A stretch of DNA of 64,000 nucleotides from Asinibacterium sp. OR53 (GTDB lineage Bacteria > Bacteroidota > Bacteroidia > Chitinophagales > Chitinophagaceae). The stretch is taken from assembly GCF_000515315.1 (NCBI RefSeq), contig NZ_KI911562.1, positions 1,074,505 through 1,138,504 on the forward strand, read 5' to 3'. Shown here one piece after another: positions 24,955-32,981 of this stretch (positions are counted from its first letter, which is position 1; every line of letters starts with the position of its first letter). The position numbers were made by a program, and so were the translations under genes. The notes beneath the pieces were generated by a model. That model saw only the letters and a list, made by a program, of their open reading frames with translations. It did no database searches and was not told the origin of the DNA.

Positions 24955-27696
24955 ATGCAGCAAGTGTACAAATTTTTAGTCTTGGCTTTCGTTACCTCGA
25001 TGGTGGGTTTTTCTGCAAAGGCGCAACAAAAAACAGGGGTAGACACTACGATCACATCCATAGATGCCGATTTGTTGAACATTTTCAACCAAAAGACACC
25101 TAAAAAATACAAGGTGTCTGCTATTAAAGTAACAGGTAACCGCTTTTTCGATGAAAACCTGCTGATCTCCATTGCCAATATCAATGTGGGCGATGAAGTG
25201 ACCATTCCCGGTGGCGATAATTTCTCTAAAGCCATTACCAAGCTCTGGGGACAGAACTACTTCAGCGATGTTGAAATTTATATCACCAAACTACAGGGCA
25301 AAAACATCGATATTGAAATTGCTGTAACGGAAAGGCCGCGCTTATCTAAATTCCATTTCCTCAATATCAGCAAGGGGCAGGCGGAAGAGCTGCAGGGAAA
25401 GACAGGCCTTGTGCCCAACCGGGTGGTAACGGAGAATATGAAGATCACCGCTATTGAAGCCATCAAAAAATTCTATGCAGAGAAAGGCTTCCAGGATTCC
25501 AAAGTAACCATATCGGAAAAGAAAGACTCTACTTTCGATAATTCACTGGTATTAAACTTTTTGGTTGAAAAGGGACATAAGGTCCATATCAATAACATCA
25601 ACTTCGGCGGCACTACAGTAGATAACGGCAAGTTGAAAAAACAGCTCAAAGGAACAAAAGAGCAATCCAGGCTTACGCTGCATCCTACTGTAGACAGCGC
25701 GCAGATCGTGAACGTAAAGCGGTATACGTTTGATGAATACATCAAAGACAACGGTTATCTCACTTTCAGCAAAACCAAAAAAGTACTCGACCCCTATATC
25801 CGTATCAAACTTTCTTCGGCCAAGTTCGATTTGAAGAAGTACAATGAAGACAAAGAAAGCCTGGTAGCTTATTACAACTCTTTGGGCTACCGCGATGCGG
25901 TGATTGAAAAAGATACCGTATACCACAACGCCAAGGGCGACCTCAACATCGACATCAAGATGAACGAGGGACACAAATATTATTTCGGTAACATCAGCTG
26001 GCGGGGTAATACCAAATATTCCGATTCATTGCTCAGCGGTATACTGGGTATCCAGAAAGGAGATACTTATAACCTGGAATTGCTGAACAATAAACTGGGT
26101 AAAAACTCTTCTCCTGAAGGCGGGGATATCAGCGGACTGTACCAGGACGATGGTTACCTGTTCTTCCGCACCGACCCCGTAGAAACAGCGGTATATAATG
26201 ATACCATTGATTACGAGATCAGGATCATGGAAGGTCCGCAAGCTACCATCAAGAATGTGCGCATCAGTGGTAACGATCGTACCAAGGAGTATGTAATACG
26301 CCGCGAACTGCGTACCATCCCCGGTGAAAAATTCAGCCGCAGGGATCTGGTGCGTTCTGTTCGTGAAATTGCACAGCTGAACTACTTCAACCAGGAAAAG
26401 ATCAACCCCGTACCGGTACCCAACCCCGACGATGGAACGGTAGACATCAATTATTCTGTTGAAGAAAAATCGAGCGACCAGCTGGAGCTGAGTGCAGGAT
26501 GGGGAGGCTATATTGGCTTAACAGGAACACTGGGTGTTACTTTCAATAACTTTTCTATCCGCAATATCTGGAAGAAATCGGCCTGGGATCCATTACCCAT
26601 GGGCGACGGGCAAAAACTGAGCTTACGCGTACAGAGTAACGGTAAAGCGTTCCGCTCTTATAACTTCTCGTTTACCGAACCCTGGCTGGGCGGTAAAAAA
26701 AGGAATGCACTTACTTTCAGCATTTTCAATACGAAATACGGACAAACCTATGACCCGTTTACGGGTGCGTATAATCCGGGTGTAGCCGACAGCCGTTACA
26801 TTTCTACCACAGGCGCCACTGTGAGCCTGTCGAAGCAGTTGAAATGGCCCGATGACTTTTTCTCACTTTCAATGGGTGTGAACTATACCCGTTATAAGTT
26901 GAGCAATTATGCCATTGACCCCACCAACCTGCCCGGTTTTGATAATGGTATCGTGAACAACCTGAACTTCAGGGTGGCTTTACAGCGCAACTCTGTGAAC
27001 CAGCCCATGTTCCCCACCAGCGGTTCTACCTTCCTGCTGAGCTTGCAGGTAACACCGCCGTATTCAGCGATTGATAAAAATATCCTGACGGCTTCCAACC
27101 CGTATAACTGGATCGAATACCACAAATGGCGTTTCAACGGAGAATGGTATGTGCCTTTGGGCAAACCGCACGGTGAAGACAAGAGCAAGCAGTTTGTGCT
27201 GAAAATGGCGGCCAAATACGGCTTCCTGGGCAGGTTCAATTCAGACCTGGGTATCTCTCCTTTCGAACGTTTCCAGGTGGGTGATGCCGGTCTGAGCAAC
27301 CAGTTCGCGCTGTTGGGTTACGATATCATTGCGCACAGAGGTTACCCGGTGTATGATAATTCGAATCCGAAGATCAACCCCGATAAACAAGTGGCCAGCC
27401 AGTACTTTACCATATTCAACAAGTATACCATGGAGCTGCGTTATCCGCTCAGTTTGAGTCCGAGCAGCACCATCTATGCTTTGAGTTTCTTTGAAGCGGC
27501 CAACGGCTGGTACTCCATGAAAGATTATAATCCTTTCCAGTTAAGACGTTCGGTAGGTTTGGGTATGCGCTTTTTCCTGCCGATGTTTGGCTTGCTTGGA
27601 TTTGATTATGGTATAGGATTAGACAGGTTCACACCGGGCGGTTCTTTGAAAGATGCTGCCAGGTTTACCTTTATGTTAGGATTTGAACCGGAATAG
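24955..27696 (+). CDS. bamA: Outer-membrane protein assembly factor BamA
   Basis: The 913-residue core of the machine that folds beta-barrels into the outer membrane. A signal peptide ends near SAKAQ; POTRA repeats span about residues 45-480 (for example VSAIKVTGNRFFDENLL and TIKNVRISGNDRTKEYVIRREL), and the C-terminal barrel starts near ELSAGWGGYIG. The final segment RFTFMLGFEPE is strand-like, with two polar residues after the last Phe. The 154 bp before it contain no other gene; a TTAATTTG near 24868 is a weak promoter candidate. Two skp-like genes follow. Confidence 0.96.
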   Translation: MQQVYKFLVLAFVTSMVGFSAKAQQKTGVDTTITSIDADLLNIFNQKTPKKYKVSAIKVTGNRFFDENLLISIANINVGDEVTIPGGDNFSKAITKLWGQNYFSDVEIYITKLQGKNIDIEIAVTERPRLSKFHFLNISKGQAEELQGKTGLVPNRVVTENMKITAIEAIKKFYAEKGFQDSKVTISEKKDSTFDNSLVLNFLVEKGHKVHINNINFGGTTVDNGKLKKQLKGTKEQSRLTLHPTVDSAQIVNVKRYTFDEYIKDNGYLTFSKTKKVLDPYIRIKLSSAKFDLKKYNEDKESLVAYYNSLGYRDAVIEKDTVYHNAKGDLNIDIKMNEGHKYYFGNISWRGNTKYSDSLLSGILGIQKGDTYNLELLNNKLGKNSSPEGGDISGLYQDDGYLFFRTDPVETAVYNDTIDYEIRIMEGPQATIKNVRISGNDRTKEYVIRRELRTIPGEKFSRRDLVRSVREIAQLNYFNQEKINPVPVPNPDDGTVDINYSVEEKSSDQLELSAGWGGYIGLTGTLGVTFNNFSIRNIWKKSAWDPLPMGDGQKLSLRVQSNGKAFRSYNFSFTEPWLGGKKRNALTFSIFNTKYGQTYDPFTGAYNPGVADSRYISTTGATVSLSKQLKWPDDFFSLSMGVNYTRYKLSNYAIDPTNLPGFDNGIVNNLNFRVALQRNSVNQPMFPTSGSTFLLSLQVTPPYSAIDKNILTASNPYNWIEYHKWRFNGEWYVPLGKPHGEDKSKQFVLKMAAKYGFLGRFNSDLGISPFERFQVGDAGLSNQFALLGYDIIAHRGYPVYDNSNPKINPDKQVASQYFTIFNKYTMELRYPLSLSPSSTIYALSFFEAANGWYSMKDYNPFQLRRSVGLGMRFFLPMFGLLGFDYGIGLDRFTPGGSLKDAARFTFMLGFEPE

Positions 27697-27720
27697 GACA
27701 ACCCTTATTAAACCAATATT

Positions 27721-28239
27721 ATGAAAAAGCTATTCTTTGTTGCCGTTATATGGATGGCCCTGGCCCATACCGCAGCTGCGCAGCAGCGTTATGCTATCAT
27801 CGATACACGGTATATCCTGGAGAAGATTCCTGAATACAAAGACGCCGATAAAAAGCTGCAACAAATTGGCGACCAATGGCAGAAAGAGATCGACGATAAA
27901 CAGGCGCAACTCGATAAAATGTATAAAAGCTATGAGGCTGAGCAATTTATGTTGAGCGATGCGTTGAAGAAGAAAAGAGAGGATGAATTGTTTGTGATGG
28001 AGAAAGAGATACGCGACCTGCAGAAGAAACGCTTTGGTTTTGAAGGGGATCTTTTCAAAGAAAGACAAAGACTTGTTAAACCTGTGCAGGACAAAGTATA
28101 TACCGCCGTTCAGAAGATGGCAATAGCCAAAGCCTACGATTTCGTACTCGATAAAAGTGAAGGAATTACCGTTATATTTGCCGACCCCAAGCTGGATAAG
28201 AGCGAAGATGTATTAAGAGAACTGGGGATCAAAAATTAG
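27721..28239 (+). CDS. Skp/OmpH-type periplasmic chaperone
   Basis: A 172-residue protein with a signal peptide ending near AAAQ and a long central coiled coil (about 45-125) rich in Lys, Glu and Gln, followed by the VFADPKLDKSEDVL closing strand typical of OmpH. Skp proteins escort unfolded outer-membrane proteins across the periplasm to BamA. It starts 24 nt after the bamA stop, supporting that role. Confidence 0.93.
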   Translation: MKKLFFVAVIWMALAHTAAAQQRYAIIDTRYILEKIPEYKDADKKLQQIGDQWQKEIDDKQAQLDKMYKSYEAEQFMLSDALKKKREDELFVMEKEIRDLQKKRFGFEGDLFKERQRLVKPVQDKVYTAVQKMAIAKAYDFVLDKSEGITVIFADPKLDKSEDVLRELGIKN

Positions 28240-28273
28240 TATAAAACAAAAACAAACATAAATTCTCACTACA

Positions 28274-28888
28274 ATGAAGAAGTTTTTAATTGTGTGTGTT
28301 GCTATTGGAGCAGGTTTCCTGTTTGCCAACCAGTCGAGTGCACAGCAGGTTAAGATCGGGTATTTTGATGAGCAGTCCATCTTACCCCTGATGCCGGGTA
28401 TCCAGAAAGTGGATACGCTCCTGAGAAGTTTCACTGAAGATTCACTCAGACAAGAATACGATTATACATTGGGTATGTACATGCGCCAGGACAGTGTTTG
28501 GAAAAAAGATTCTGCCAGCATGCCTGCCAAAGCCAGGGAACTGGCCCAGCGCGACCTGAATACCCTGAAGATCAAATTGATCAGGTGGCAGGAATATTCC
28601 AATAACCTGGCCGAGCAGAAAAAAGAAGAGTTGCTGGCTCCTTTCATGAAGAAAATAGTAGACGCTTTGCACGATGTGGTGGTAGAGCAGAAATACGCCT
28701 ATGTTTTAAGGCAGGATGCATTGTATCCTTATGTTCAACCCCCGTTGTTGGATAACCTTACCATCAGGGTAGCGATGAAATTGAAATTGACCATCCCCAA
28801 AGAACTCGAAGACGAATGGAAACGCCAGTCAGGCGGTGGTGCTCCCAGCAACAGGCCTGCCGGCGGTGCTGCAAAACCTAAAGGATAG
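28274..28888 (+). CDS. Second Skp/OmpH-like periplasmic chaperone
   Basis: A 204-residue exported protein, signal peptide ending near SSAQ, with OmpH features (QQVKIGYFDEQSIL, a helical middle, KYAYVLRQDALYPY) but weaker coiled-coil character than the copy before it. It ends in an Ala/Gly/Pro/Asn-rich tail. The two paralogues have diverged strongly, so they may handle different clients or form mixed trimers. An intrinsic terminator follows its stop. Confidence 0.88.
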   Translation: MKKFLIVCVAIGAGFLFANQSSAQQVKIGYFDEQSILPLMPGIQKVDTLLRSFTEDSLRQEYDYTLGMYMRQDSVWKKDSASMPAKARELAQRDLNTLKIKLIRWQEYSNNLAEQKKEELLAPFMKKIVDALHDVVVEQKYAYVLRQDALYPYVQPPLLDNLTIRVAMKLKLTIPKELEDEWKRQSGGGAPSNRPAGGAAKPKG

Positions 28889-28911
28889 TTGATAAAATCA
28901 ATGATACTTCG

Positions 28912-28943
28912 AACCCCGTTATACCAACGGGGTTCTTATTTTT
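28912..28943 (+). terminator. Intrinsic terminator after the bamA-skp-skp block
   Basis: AACCCCGTT (28912-28920), a 5-nt loop and AACGGGGTT (28926-28934) make a perfect 9-bp stem followed by CTTATTTTT. It closes the bamA operon; its T-run is also part of a candidate murI promoter box. Confidence 0.85.
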
Positions 28944-28944
28944 G
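28937..28944 (+). promoter_or_regulatory. -7 promoter element of murI, inside the terminator T-run
   Basis: TATTTTTG matches TAnnTTTG and leaves 4 nt before the murI ATG at 28949. It coincides with the T-run of the upstream terminator and would give a leaderless transcript. Confidence 0.4.
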
Positions 28945-28948
28945 AGTC

Positions 28949-29788
28949 ATGCAAGGAAAAGGTCCCATTGGTGTTTTCGATAGCGGCTATGGCGGTTTAA
29001 CCGTGCTAAAGGAGATTGTTCAGCGTTTACCGCAATACGATTATATCTATATGGGCGATAATGCCCGCGCGCCTTATGGTCCGCGTTCTTTTGAAACCAT
29101 CTACCATTACACGCTGGAGTGTGTACAGTGGTTTTTTGCGCAGGGGTGCGAACTGGTGGTGCTGGCGTGCAACACGGCCTCGGCCAAAGCCTTGCGCACC
29201 ATTCAACAGAAAGACCTGCCCCGCATAGATCCCTCCAAAAGAGTGCTGGGTGTTATCAGGCCCACAACTGAAGTGGTGGGCAATTATTCGCATTCAGGTG
29301 AGGTGGGTATTATGGGAACGGTGGGAACGGTGCAGAGTGAAAGTTATCCTATTGAAATAGCTAAATTCTTTCCAGGCTTGAAAGTCTACCAGGAGGCTTG
29401 TCCTATGTGGGTGCCACTGGTAGAAAATGATGAGTATGATAAGCCGGGAGCGGATTATTTCATCAGGCAGCATATTAACAGGTTACTGGAGCAATCGCCC
29501 CAAATAGACACTTTATTACTGGCCTGTACGCATTACCCCCTGCTCATTGATAAGATCCGGCAGTTTGCCCCGCAGGGAATGACCATTCTTTCCCAGGGCG
29601 CCATTGTAGCGCCCAGTCTTGAAAAATACCTGGCCAACCATCCTGAAATGGCGGCAAAATGCACTACCGGTGGACAGCTGCAGTTTTACACCACGGATTC
29701 TCCTGCCGATTTTGATAACCATGCCACCCGTTTCTTCGGCAAACCGGTTACATCAAAACATCTTGATCTTCAGTCGTTTAAATGCTAG
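28949..29788 (+). CDS. murI: Glutamate racemase
   Basis: A 279-residue cytoplasmic enzyme that supplies D-glutamate for peptidoglycan. It opens with PIGVFDSGYGGLTVLKE; the two catalytic Cys residues lie in LVVLACNTASAKA and LLLACTHYPLL, both intact. Length is standard for the family. It starts just after the terminator of the outer-membrane assembly block, so it is probably an independent transcript. Confidence 0.97.
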   Translation: MQGKGPIGVFDSGYGGLTVLKEIVQRLPQYDYIYMGDNARAPYGPRSFETIYHYTLECVQWFFAQGCELVVLACNTASAKALRTIQQKDLPRIDPSKRVLGVIRPTTEVVGNYSHSGEVGIMGTVGTVQSESYPIEIAKFFPGLKVYQEACPMWVPLVENDEYDKPGADYFIRQHINRLLEQSPQIDTLLLACTHYPLLIDKIRQFAPQGMTILSQGAIVAPSLEKYLANHPEMAAKCTTGGQLQFYTTDSPADFDNHATRFFGKPVTSKHLDLQSFKC

Positions 29789-29836
29789 CCGGTAAAAAAT
29801 CTGGCAACTAACAACCAACAACTAACAACTTTTCCC

Positions 29837-29844
29837 TACCTTCG
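29837..29844 (+). promoter_or_regulatory. Candidate promoter element of rpmH
   Basis: TACCTTCG has one mismatch to TAnnTTTG and lies 79 nt before the rpmH ATG, leaving an untranslated leader. Just upstream (29804-29830) is a low-complexity run built on CAACTAACAA. Confidence 0.3.
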
Positions 29845-29923
29845 CCGTCCTTTCACAGGCGGCAGTATGGTGACTGCAGCATGAAATGAAACAAAATTTC
29901 CGGGTTAGTTAAACAACGTCATT

Positions 29924-30079
29924 ATGAAACGTACATTTCAACCGCACAAACGTCGTCGCAAATCCGTTCACGGATTCCGCAAGCGCATGCAAACTGCCAA
30001 TGGCCGCAAAGTGTTGGCAAGCCGTCGTGCAAAGGGTCGTAAGAAACTCACTGTTTCAAGCGAGAAAGGTTTAAAATAA
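29924..30079 (+). CDS. rpmH: 50S ribosomal protein L34
   Basis: A 51-codon gene found by eye: the product starts [18 protein letters not shown] and continues [21 protein letters not shown], the universal L34 sequence, and ends with a short Lys/Ser tail. The Arg/Lys-rich composition fits an rRNA-binding protein. It precedes rnpA as in almost all bacteria, although a strong terminator-like palindrome separates the two here. Confidence 0.98.
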   Translation: MKRTFQPHKRRRKSVHGFRKRMQTANGRKVLASRRAKGRKKLTVSSEKGLK

Positions 30080-30117
30080 AACCGGGGCTCTTCCGGGAGC
30101 CAGGTATTGAAAATATA

Positions 30118-30142
30118 AGTCCCGCGATCGCGGGACTTTTTT
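30118..30142 (+). terminator. Terminator or attenuator between rpmH and rnpA
   Basis: AGTCCCGC, GATC, GCGGGACT form a perfect palindrome (30118-30137) followed by six T residues. It lies 38 nt after the rpmH stop and 20 nt before the rnpA ATG, so it should reduce read-through into rnpA. A smaller hairpin (GGCTC / GAGCC) is present at about 30086-30101. Confidence 0.85.
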
Positions 30143-30156
30143 AGTTTAGTGTAAGA

Positions 30157-30588
30157 ATGTCCGCCTCATTTTCATACAATAAAAAGGAAAAGCTCAAGAG
30201 CCGTAAACAGATCGATGGGTTGTTCGCAAAAGGGTGCAGTTTCCTGGTATTCCCGGTGAAAGTATTTTACCTGCCTGTTGATACAAAGGAAGCGCAGCCG
30301 GTAAAAGCGGGCGTGGGCGTCAGTGCCCGCCATTTCAAAAAAGCGGTGGATCGCAATCGTGTTAAACGTTTATTGCGCGAAACATACCGCCTGCATAAAC
30401 AACCGCTTTACGATTGTATGGCGGAACGCAAACAGCAGCTGGCTGTTTTTTTCCTGTATATTGATAAAGCCCTGCCATCGATAGACCTGCTGCAAAAGAA
30501 AATGCCCCTATTGGTAAATAAGCTGATCAAAGCATTACATGAAACGCCTACTTCAGATACTGAGCTGGCCGCTGATACTGCTGGTTAA
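30157..30588 (+). CDS. rnpA: Ribonuclease P protein component
   Basis: A 143-residue basic protein that assists the RNase P RNA in tRNA 5' processing. It has [15 protein letters not shown], the cleft motif, and the signature [16 protein letters not shown] (RNR motif) near residue 70. The last 50 nt overlap the start of yidD in another frame, so its acidic C-terminal tail ([14 protein letters not shown]) is shaped by the overlap. Confidence 0.95.
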   Translation: MSASFSYNKKEKLKSRKQIDGLFAKGCSFLVFPVKVFYLPVDTKEAQPVKAGVGVSARHFKKAVDRNRVKRLLRETYRLHKQPLYDCMAERKQQLAVFFLYIDKALPSIDLLQKKMPLLVNKLIKALHETPTSDTELAADTAG

Positions 30589-30769
30589 AATATACCAGTA
30601 CGTGATCTCCCCTGCCATCGGCCCCAAATGCCGGTTCACGCCCACCTGCTCGCAGTATGCCATCACTGCTTTGCAAAAACACGGGCTGATCAAAGGAACT
30701 TTACTGGCCATCAAACGCATCAGCAAATGCCATCCCGGAGGCGGCAGCGGTTACGATCCTGTTCCCTGA
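30539..30769 (+). CDS. yidD: Membrane protein insertion efficiency factor
   Basis: A 76-residue YidD protein: an N-terminal amphipathic/hydrophobic segment ([17 protein letters not shown]), then the conserved [11 protein letters not shown] with two Cys and [18 protein letters not shown]. YidD helps YidC insert inner-membrane proteins. The ATG lies inside rnpA, giving a 50-bp overlap. yidC, the common next gene, is absent; a convergent lipoprotein gene follows 7 nt later. Confidence 0.96.
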   Translation: MKRLLQILSWPLILLVKIYQYVISPAIGPKCRFTPTCSQYAITALQKHGLIKGTLLAIKRISKCHPGGGSGYDPVP

Positions 30770-30776
30770 TGCGTTA

Positions 30777-31376
30777 TTACTTTTTTACCGGAACAGTCAT
30801 TGCCTGCAACCTGGCAATTTCTTCCCGTACTTCTTTGATGCTGAAGAAACGATATACTTCCGGGTCCTTATCGCCTACTTTTTCGGCGGAAGTCATTTTA
30901 TGATAAGGGCCTACAACTATCGCGTCTATATTGGCGCTGATTTTTGTAGCGGTATTGGGAAGCAAAAAGAAATTACGGTTGGCTGCGCTGATGTTCTTCC
31001 CCTCTGTTAGCTGAACCAGGGAATCGATCCGCTTCTTCACATCATCCTGAGAAAACACCTGCTTCAATGTTTTTGGGTCTGCATAAGGCTGGTAGCCGCC
31101 TACAACGGTATCATTTTTTACATTGATCACGTAGAGGCCATTATCGGTCATGTCAACACTGCTGTTACCTGCGGGAGAGCTGAGCTGGAAAGTGAGTTTT
31201 TGACCGGTAATGTCGATGGTTTTTTCATCGTGTCCGGCGCCATCTTTGGCGGTAATGGTTCGGGTATCTGTATTCACATCTGCAGCACCCTTGCTCATGA
31301 TGATGAGCCGCTTGTTGTTGCTGGAACAGGCACTAAGTAATGCGAGCGCTGATAAACCGAAGAGTAGTTTTTTCAT
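30777..31376 (-). CDS. Putative lipoprotein of unknown function
   Basis: A 199-residue protein from MKKLLFGLSALALLSAC, a lipoprotein signal with Cys at residue 17. The mature part is beta-rich with Asp/Thr/Lys-rich strands (for example TRTITAKDGAGHDEKTID, NGLYVINVKNDTVVGGYQP) and ends with a helix (EVREEIARLQAM). No catalytic motif is recognised. It starts 19 nt after the superoxide dismutase stop on the same strand and is probably co-transcribed with it. A longer start at 31391 is less likely because of the lipobox. Confidence 0.7.
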   Translation of the reverse strand: MKKLLFGLSALALLSACSSNNKRLIIMSKGAADVNTDTRTITAKDGAGHDEKTIDITGQKLTFQLSSPAGNSSVDMTDNGLYVINVKNDTVVGGYQPYADPKTLKQVFSQDDVKKRIDSLVQLTEGKNISAANRNFFLLPNTATKISANIDAIVVGPYHKMTSAEKVGDKDPEVYRFFSIKEVREEIARLQAMTVPVKK

Positions 31377-31395
31377 AATACTATTTTCCAAAACC

Positions 31396-32001
31396 TTATT
31401 TAGCTGCTGCGAAACGTTCCGCTACTTTGTTCCAGTTCACCACATTCCAGAAAGCGGCCAGGTAATCGGCTCTGCGGTTCTGGTATTTAAGGTAATAAGC
31501 GTGTTCCCACACATCGGCACCCAGCAATGGCGTACCTTTTACTTCGGCTACATCCATCAGGGGATTGTCCTGGTTGGGTGTAGAAGAAACTTCCAGCTTA
31601 CCGTCTTTAACGATCAGCCATGCCCAGCCGCTACCGAAGCGGGTCATGCCGGCCTGCGCAAATTTTTCTTTGAATGCATCGAAAGAACCGAAAGCGCTGT
31701 TGATGGCGTCGGCCAGTGCACCAGCGGGGGCGGCGCCTGCTTTAGGAGCCAGGCTTTCCCAGAAAAAAGTATGGTTCCAGTGACCACCACCGTTGTTGCG
31801 AACAGCCGGACTGATAGATCCTGCAGCTGCTACCAGTTGTTCCAGTGATTTTCCTTCGTTAGGCGTACCGGCAATCGCTTTGTTGAGGTTGTCAACATAA
31901 GCCTGGTGGTGCTTGCCATGGTGTATTTGCATGGTAGTAGTGTCGATATGAGGCTCCAATGCGTCGTGTGCATAGGGCAGCGGTGCGAGTGTAAATGCCA
32001 T
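31396..32001 (-). CDS. sodA: Superoxide dismutase, Fe/Mn type
   Basis: A 201-residue cytosolic superoxide dismutase. The four metal ligands are visible: His in [13 protein letters not shown], His in [11 protein letters not shown], Asp in [13 protein letters not shown] and the His in the same motif. Fe versus Mn use cannot be told from sequence here. The ATG is 37 nt after a TAAATTTG promoter box, and a 378-bp tandem repeat array lies upstream of that. The symbol sodA is used for the Fe/Mn family in general. Confidence 0.97.
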   Translation of the reverse strand: MAFTLAPLPYAHDALEPHIDTTTMQIHHGKHHQAYVDNLNKAIAGTPNEGKSLEQLVAAAGSISPAVRNNGGGHWNHTFFWESLAPKAGAAPAGALADAINSAFGSFDAFKEKFAQAGMTRFGSGWAWLIVKDGKLEVSSTPNQDNPLMDVAEVKGTPLLGADVWEHAYYLKYQNRRADYLAAFWNVVNWNKVAERFAAAK

Positions 32002-32038
32002 ATAATTTGATTTTTGTTTTTAGGATCTTGATGGAGAA

Positions 32039-32046
32039 CAAATTTA
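32039..32046 (-). promoter_or_regulatory. -7 promoter element of the superoxide dismutase gene
   Basis: TAAATTTG on the minus strand matches TAnnTTTG, 37 nt before the ATG at 32001. A TTG about 23 nt further upstream could serve as the -33 element. The repeat array begins 52 bp upstream of it. Confidence 0.5.
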
Positions 32047-32098
32047 CTGTTGTTCGGTCGATAACGCATCAATCGGCAGATTTAAGGAGGAAAAAAAT

Positions 32099-32476
32099 GG
32101 CGTCCGCACACTATTTTTTCTCGTCAGACAGCTACCTGGTGGCATTCGTACACTGTTTTTTCCTGTCAGACAGCTATCTGGTGGCGTCCGTACACTGTTT
32201 TTTCTCGTCAGGCAACTATTTGGCGGCGTCCGCACACTATTTTTTCCTGTCAGACAACTATTTGGTGGCGTCCGCACACTATTTTTTCCGGTCAGACAAC
32301 TATTTGGTGGCGTCCGCACACTATTTTTTCTCGTCAGACAACTATTTGTTGGCATTCGCACACTATTTTTTCTCGTCAGACAACTATTTGGTGGCGTCCG
32401 CACACTATTTTTTCTCATCAGACAACTATTTGGTGGCGTCCGCACACTATTTTTTCTTGCCAGATAGTTTTCTGAA
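32099..32476. repeat. Minisatellite: nine tandem 42-bp units, each two 21-bp half-units
   Basis: Units start at 32099, 32141, 32183, 32225, 32267, 32309, 32351, 32393 and 32435, exactly 42 bp apart; the last is degenerate at its end. Each unit contains ACTATTT twice, 21 bp apart. The two halves share 13 of 21 positions, reading ACTATTTnnTnnCGTCnG, so the array is 18 related half-units with AT tracts every two helical turns. It fills most of the 487-bp gap (32002-32488) between tadA and the superoxide dismutase gene, both minus-strand. Copies differ by scattered base changes. There are no unique spacers, so this is not a CRISPR array. Both strands are open in one frame only because the unit is a multiple of three. 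Confidence 0.95.
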
Positions 32477-32488
32477 AGGGAAAGAAAC

Positions 32489-32947
32489 TCAGCGCTTGCT
32501 TTTAAAAAAAGACTTGATCAGGCGGGCGCAATCTTCTTCCATGATGCCTTTGATAAGTTCTGTTTTGGGATGAAAGGGCCAGTTCTCCCCTGTAGTACGT
32601 TTGAACCCGTTCTTTTCATCCGAAGCCCCGTAAGCGATACGGCCGATCTTGCTCCAGTACAGAGCGCCGCAGCACATGAGGCAGGGTTCCAGGGTTACAT
32701 AGAGGGTAGCTTCGGGCAGGTATTTAGCGCCGAGCATATTAAAGGCAGAAGTAAGCGCCAGTATTTCGGCATGGGCAGTGGAATCGTTCAGCATTTCAAC
32801 CTGGTTATGGCCACGGGCAATGATCTTATTGTTCATGACCACCACGGCGCCCACGGGCACTTCGTCTGCATCATAGGCCAGCTGCGCTTCTTTCAATGCC
32901 TGTTGCATGAAGTATTCGTGTGACTTCTCTAATAAATAATCTTCCAT
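32489..32947 (-). CDS. tadA: tRNA-specific adenosine deaminase family (TadA-like) nucleoside deaminase
   Basis: A 152-residue zinc deaminase of the CDA fold. The zinc/catalytic motifs are HAE (in STAHAEILAL) and PCLMC (in LEPCLMCCGAL), and EVPVGAVVV plus GHNQVE precede them as in TadA, which makes inosine at tRNA-Arg position 34; a guanine deaminase role is an alternative. The frame extends upstream to 33052 but the start MEDYLLEKSHEYFM at 32947 removes residues that overlap the divergent glpD gene. The 42-bp repeat array begins 12 nt beyond its stop. Confidence 0.88.
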   Translation of the reverse strand: MEDYLLEKSHEYFMQQALKEAQLAYDADEVPVGAVVVMNNKIIARGHNQVEMLNDSTAHAEILALTSAFNMLGAKYLPEATLYVTLEPCLMCCGALYWSKIGRIAYGASDEKNGFKRTTGENWPFHPKTELIKGIMEEDCARLIKSFFKSKR

Positions 32948-32981
32948 TTTAACAAAATAAGATAATTTGGAAGACAAACCA

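Noticed and set aside
30777..31376. yidC or another yidD-linked gene
   Set aside because: The gene is on the opposite strand, is a small lipoprotein and has none of the YidC membrane segments.
32099..32476. Possible CRISPR array
   Set aside because: The 42-bp units are contiguous; there are no unique spacers and no cas genes nearby.
31995..32573. Open frames on both strands through the repeat array (14-residue repeat proteins)
   Set aside because: The frames are open only because the unit length is a multiple of three. Changes between copies replace residues freely (Ser/Phe, Ser/Leu/Arg, Asp/Gly), and the plus frame overlaps the sod start.
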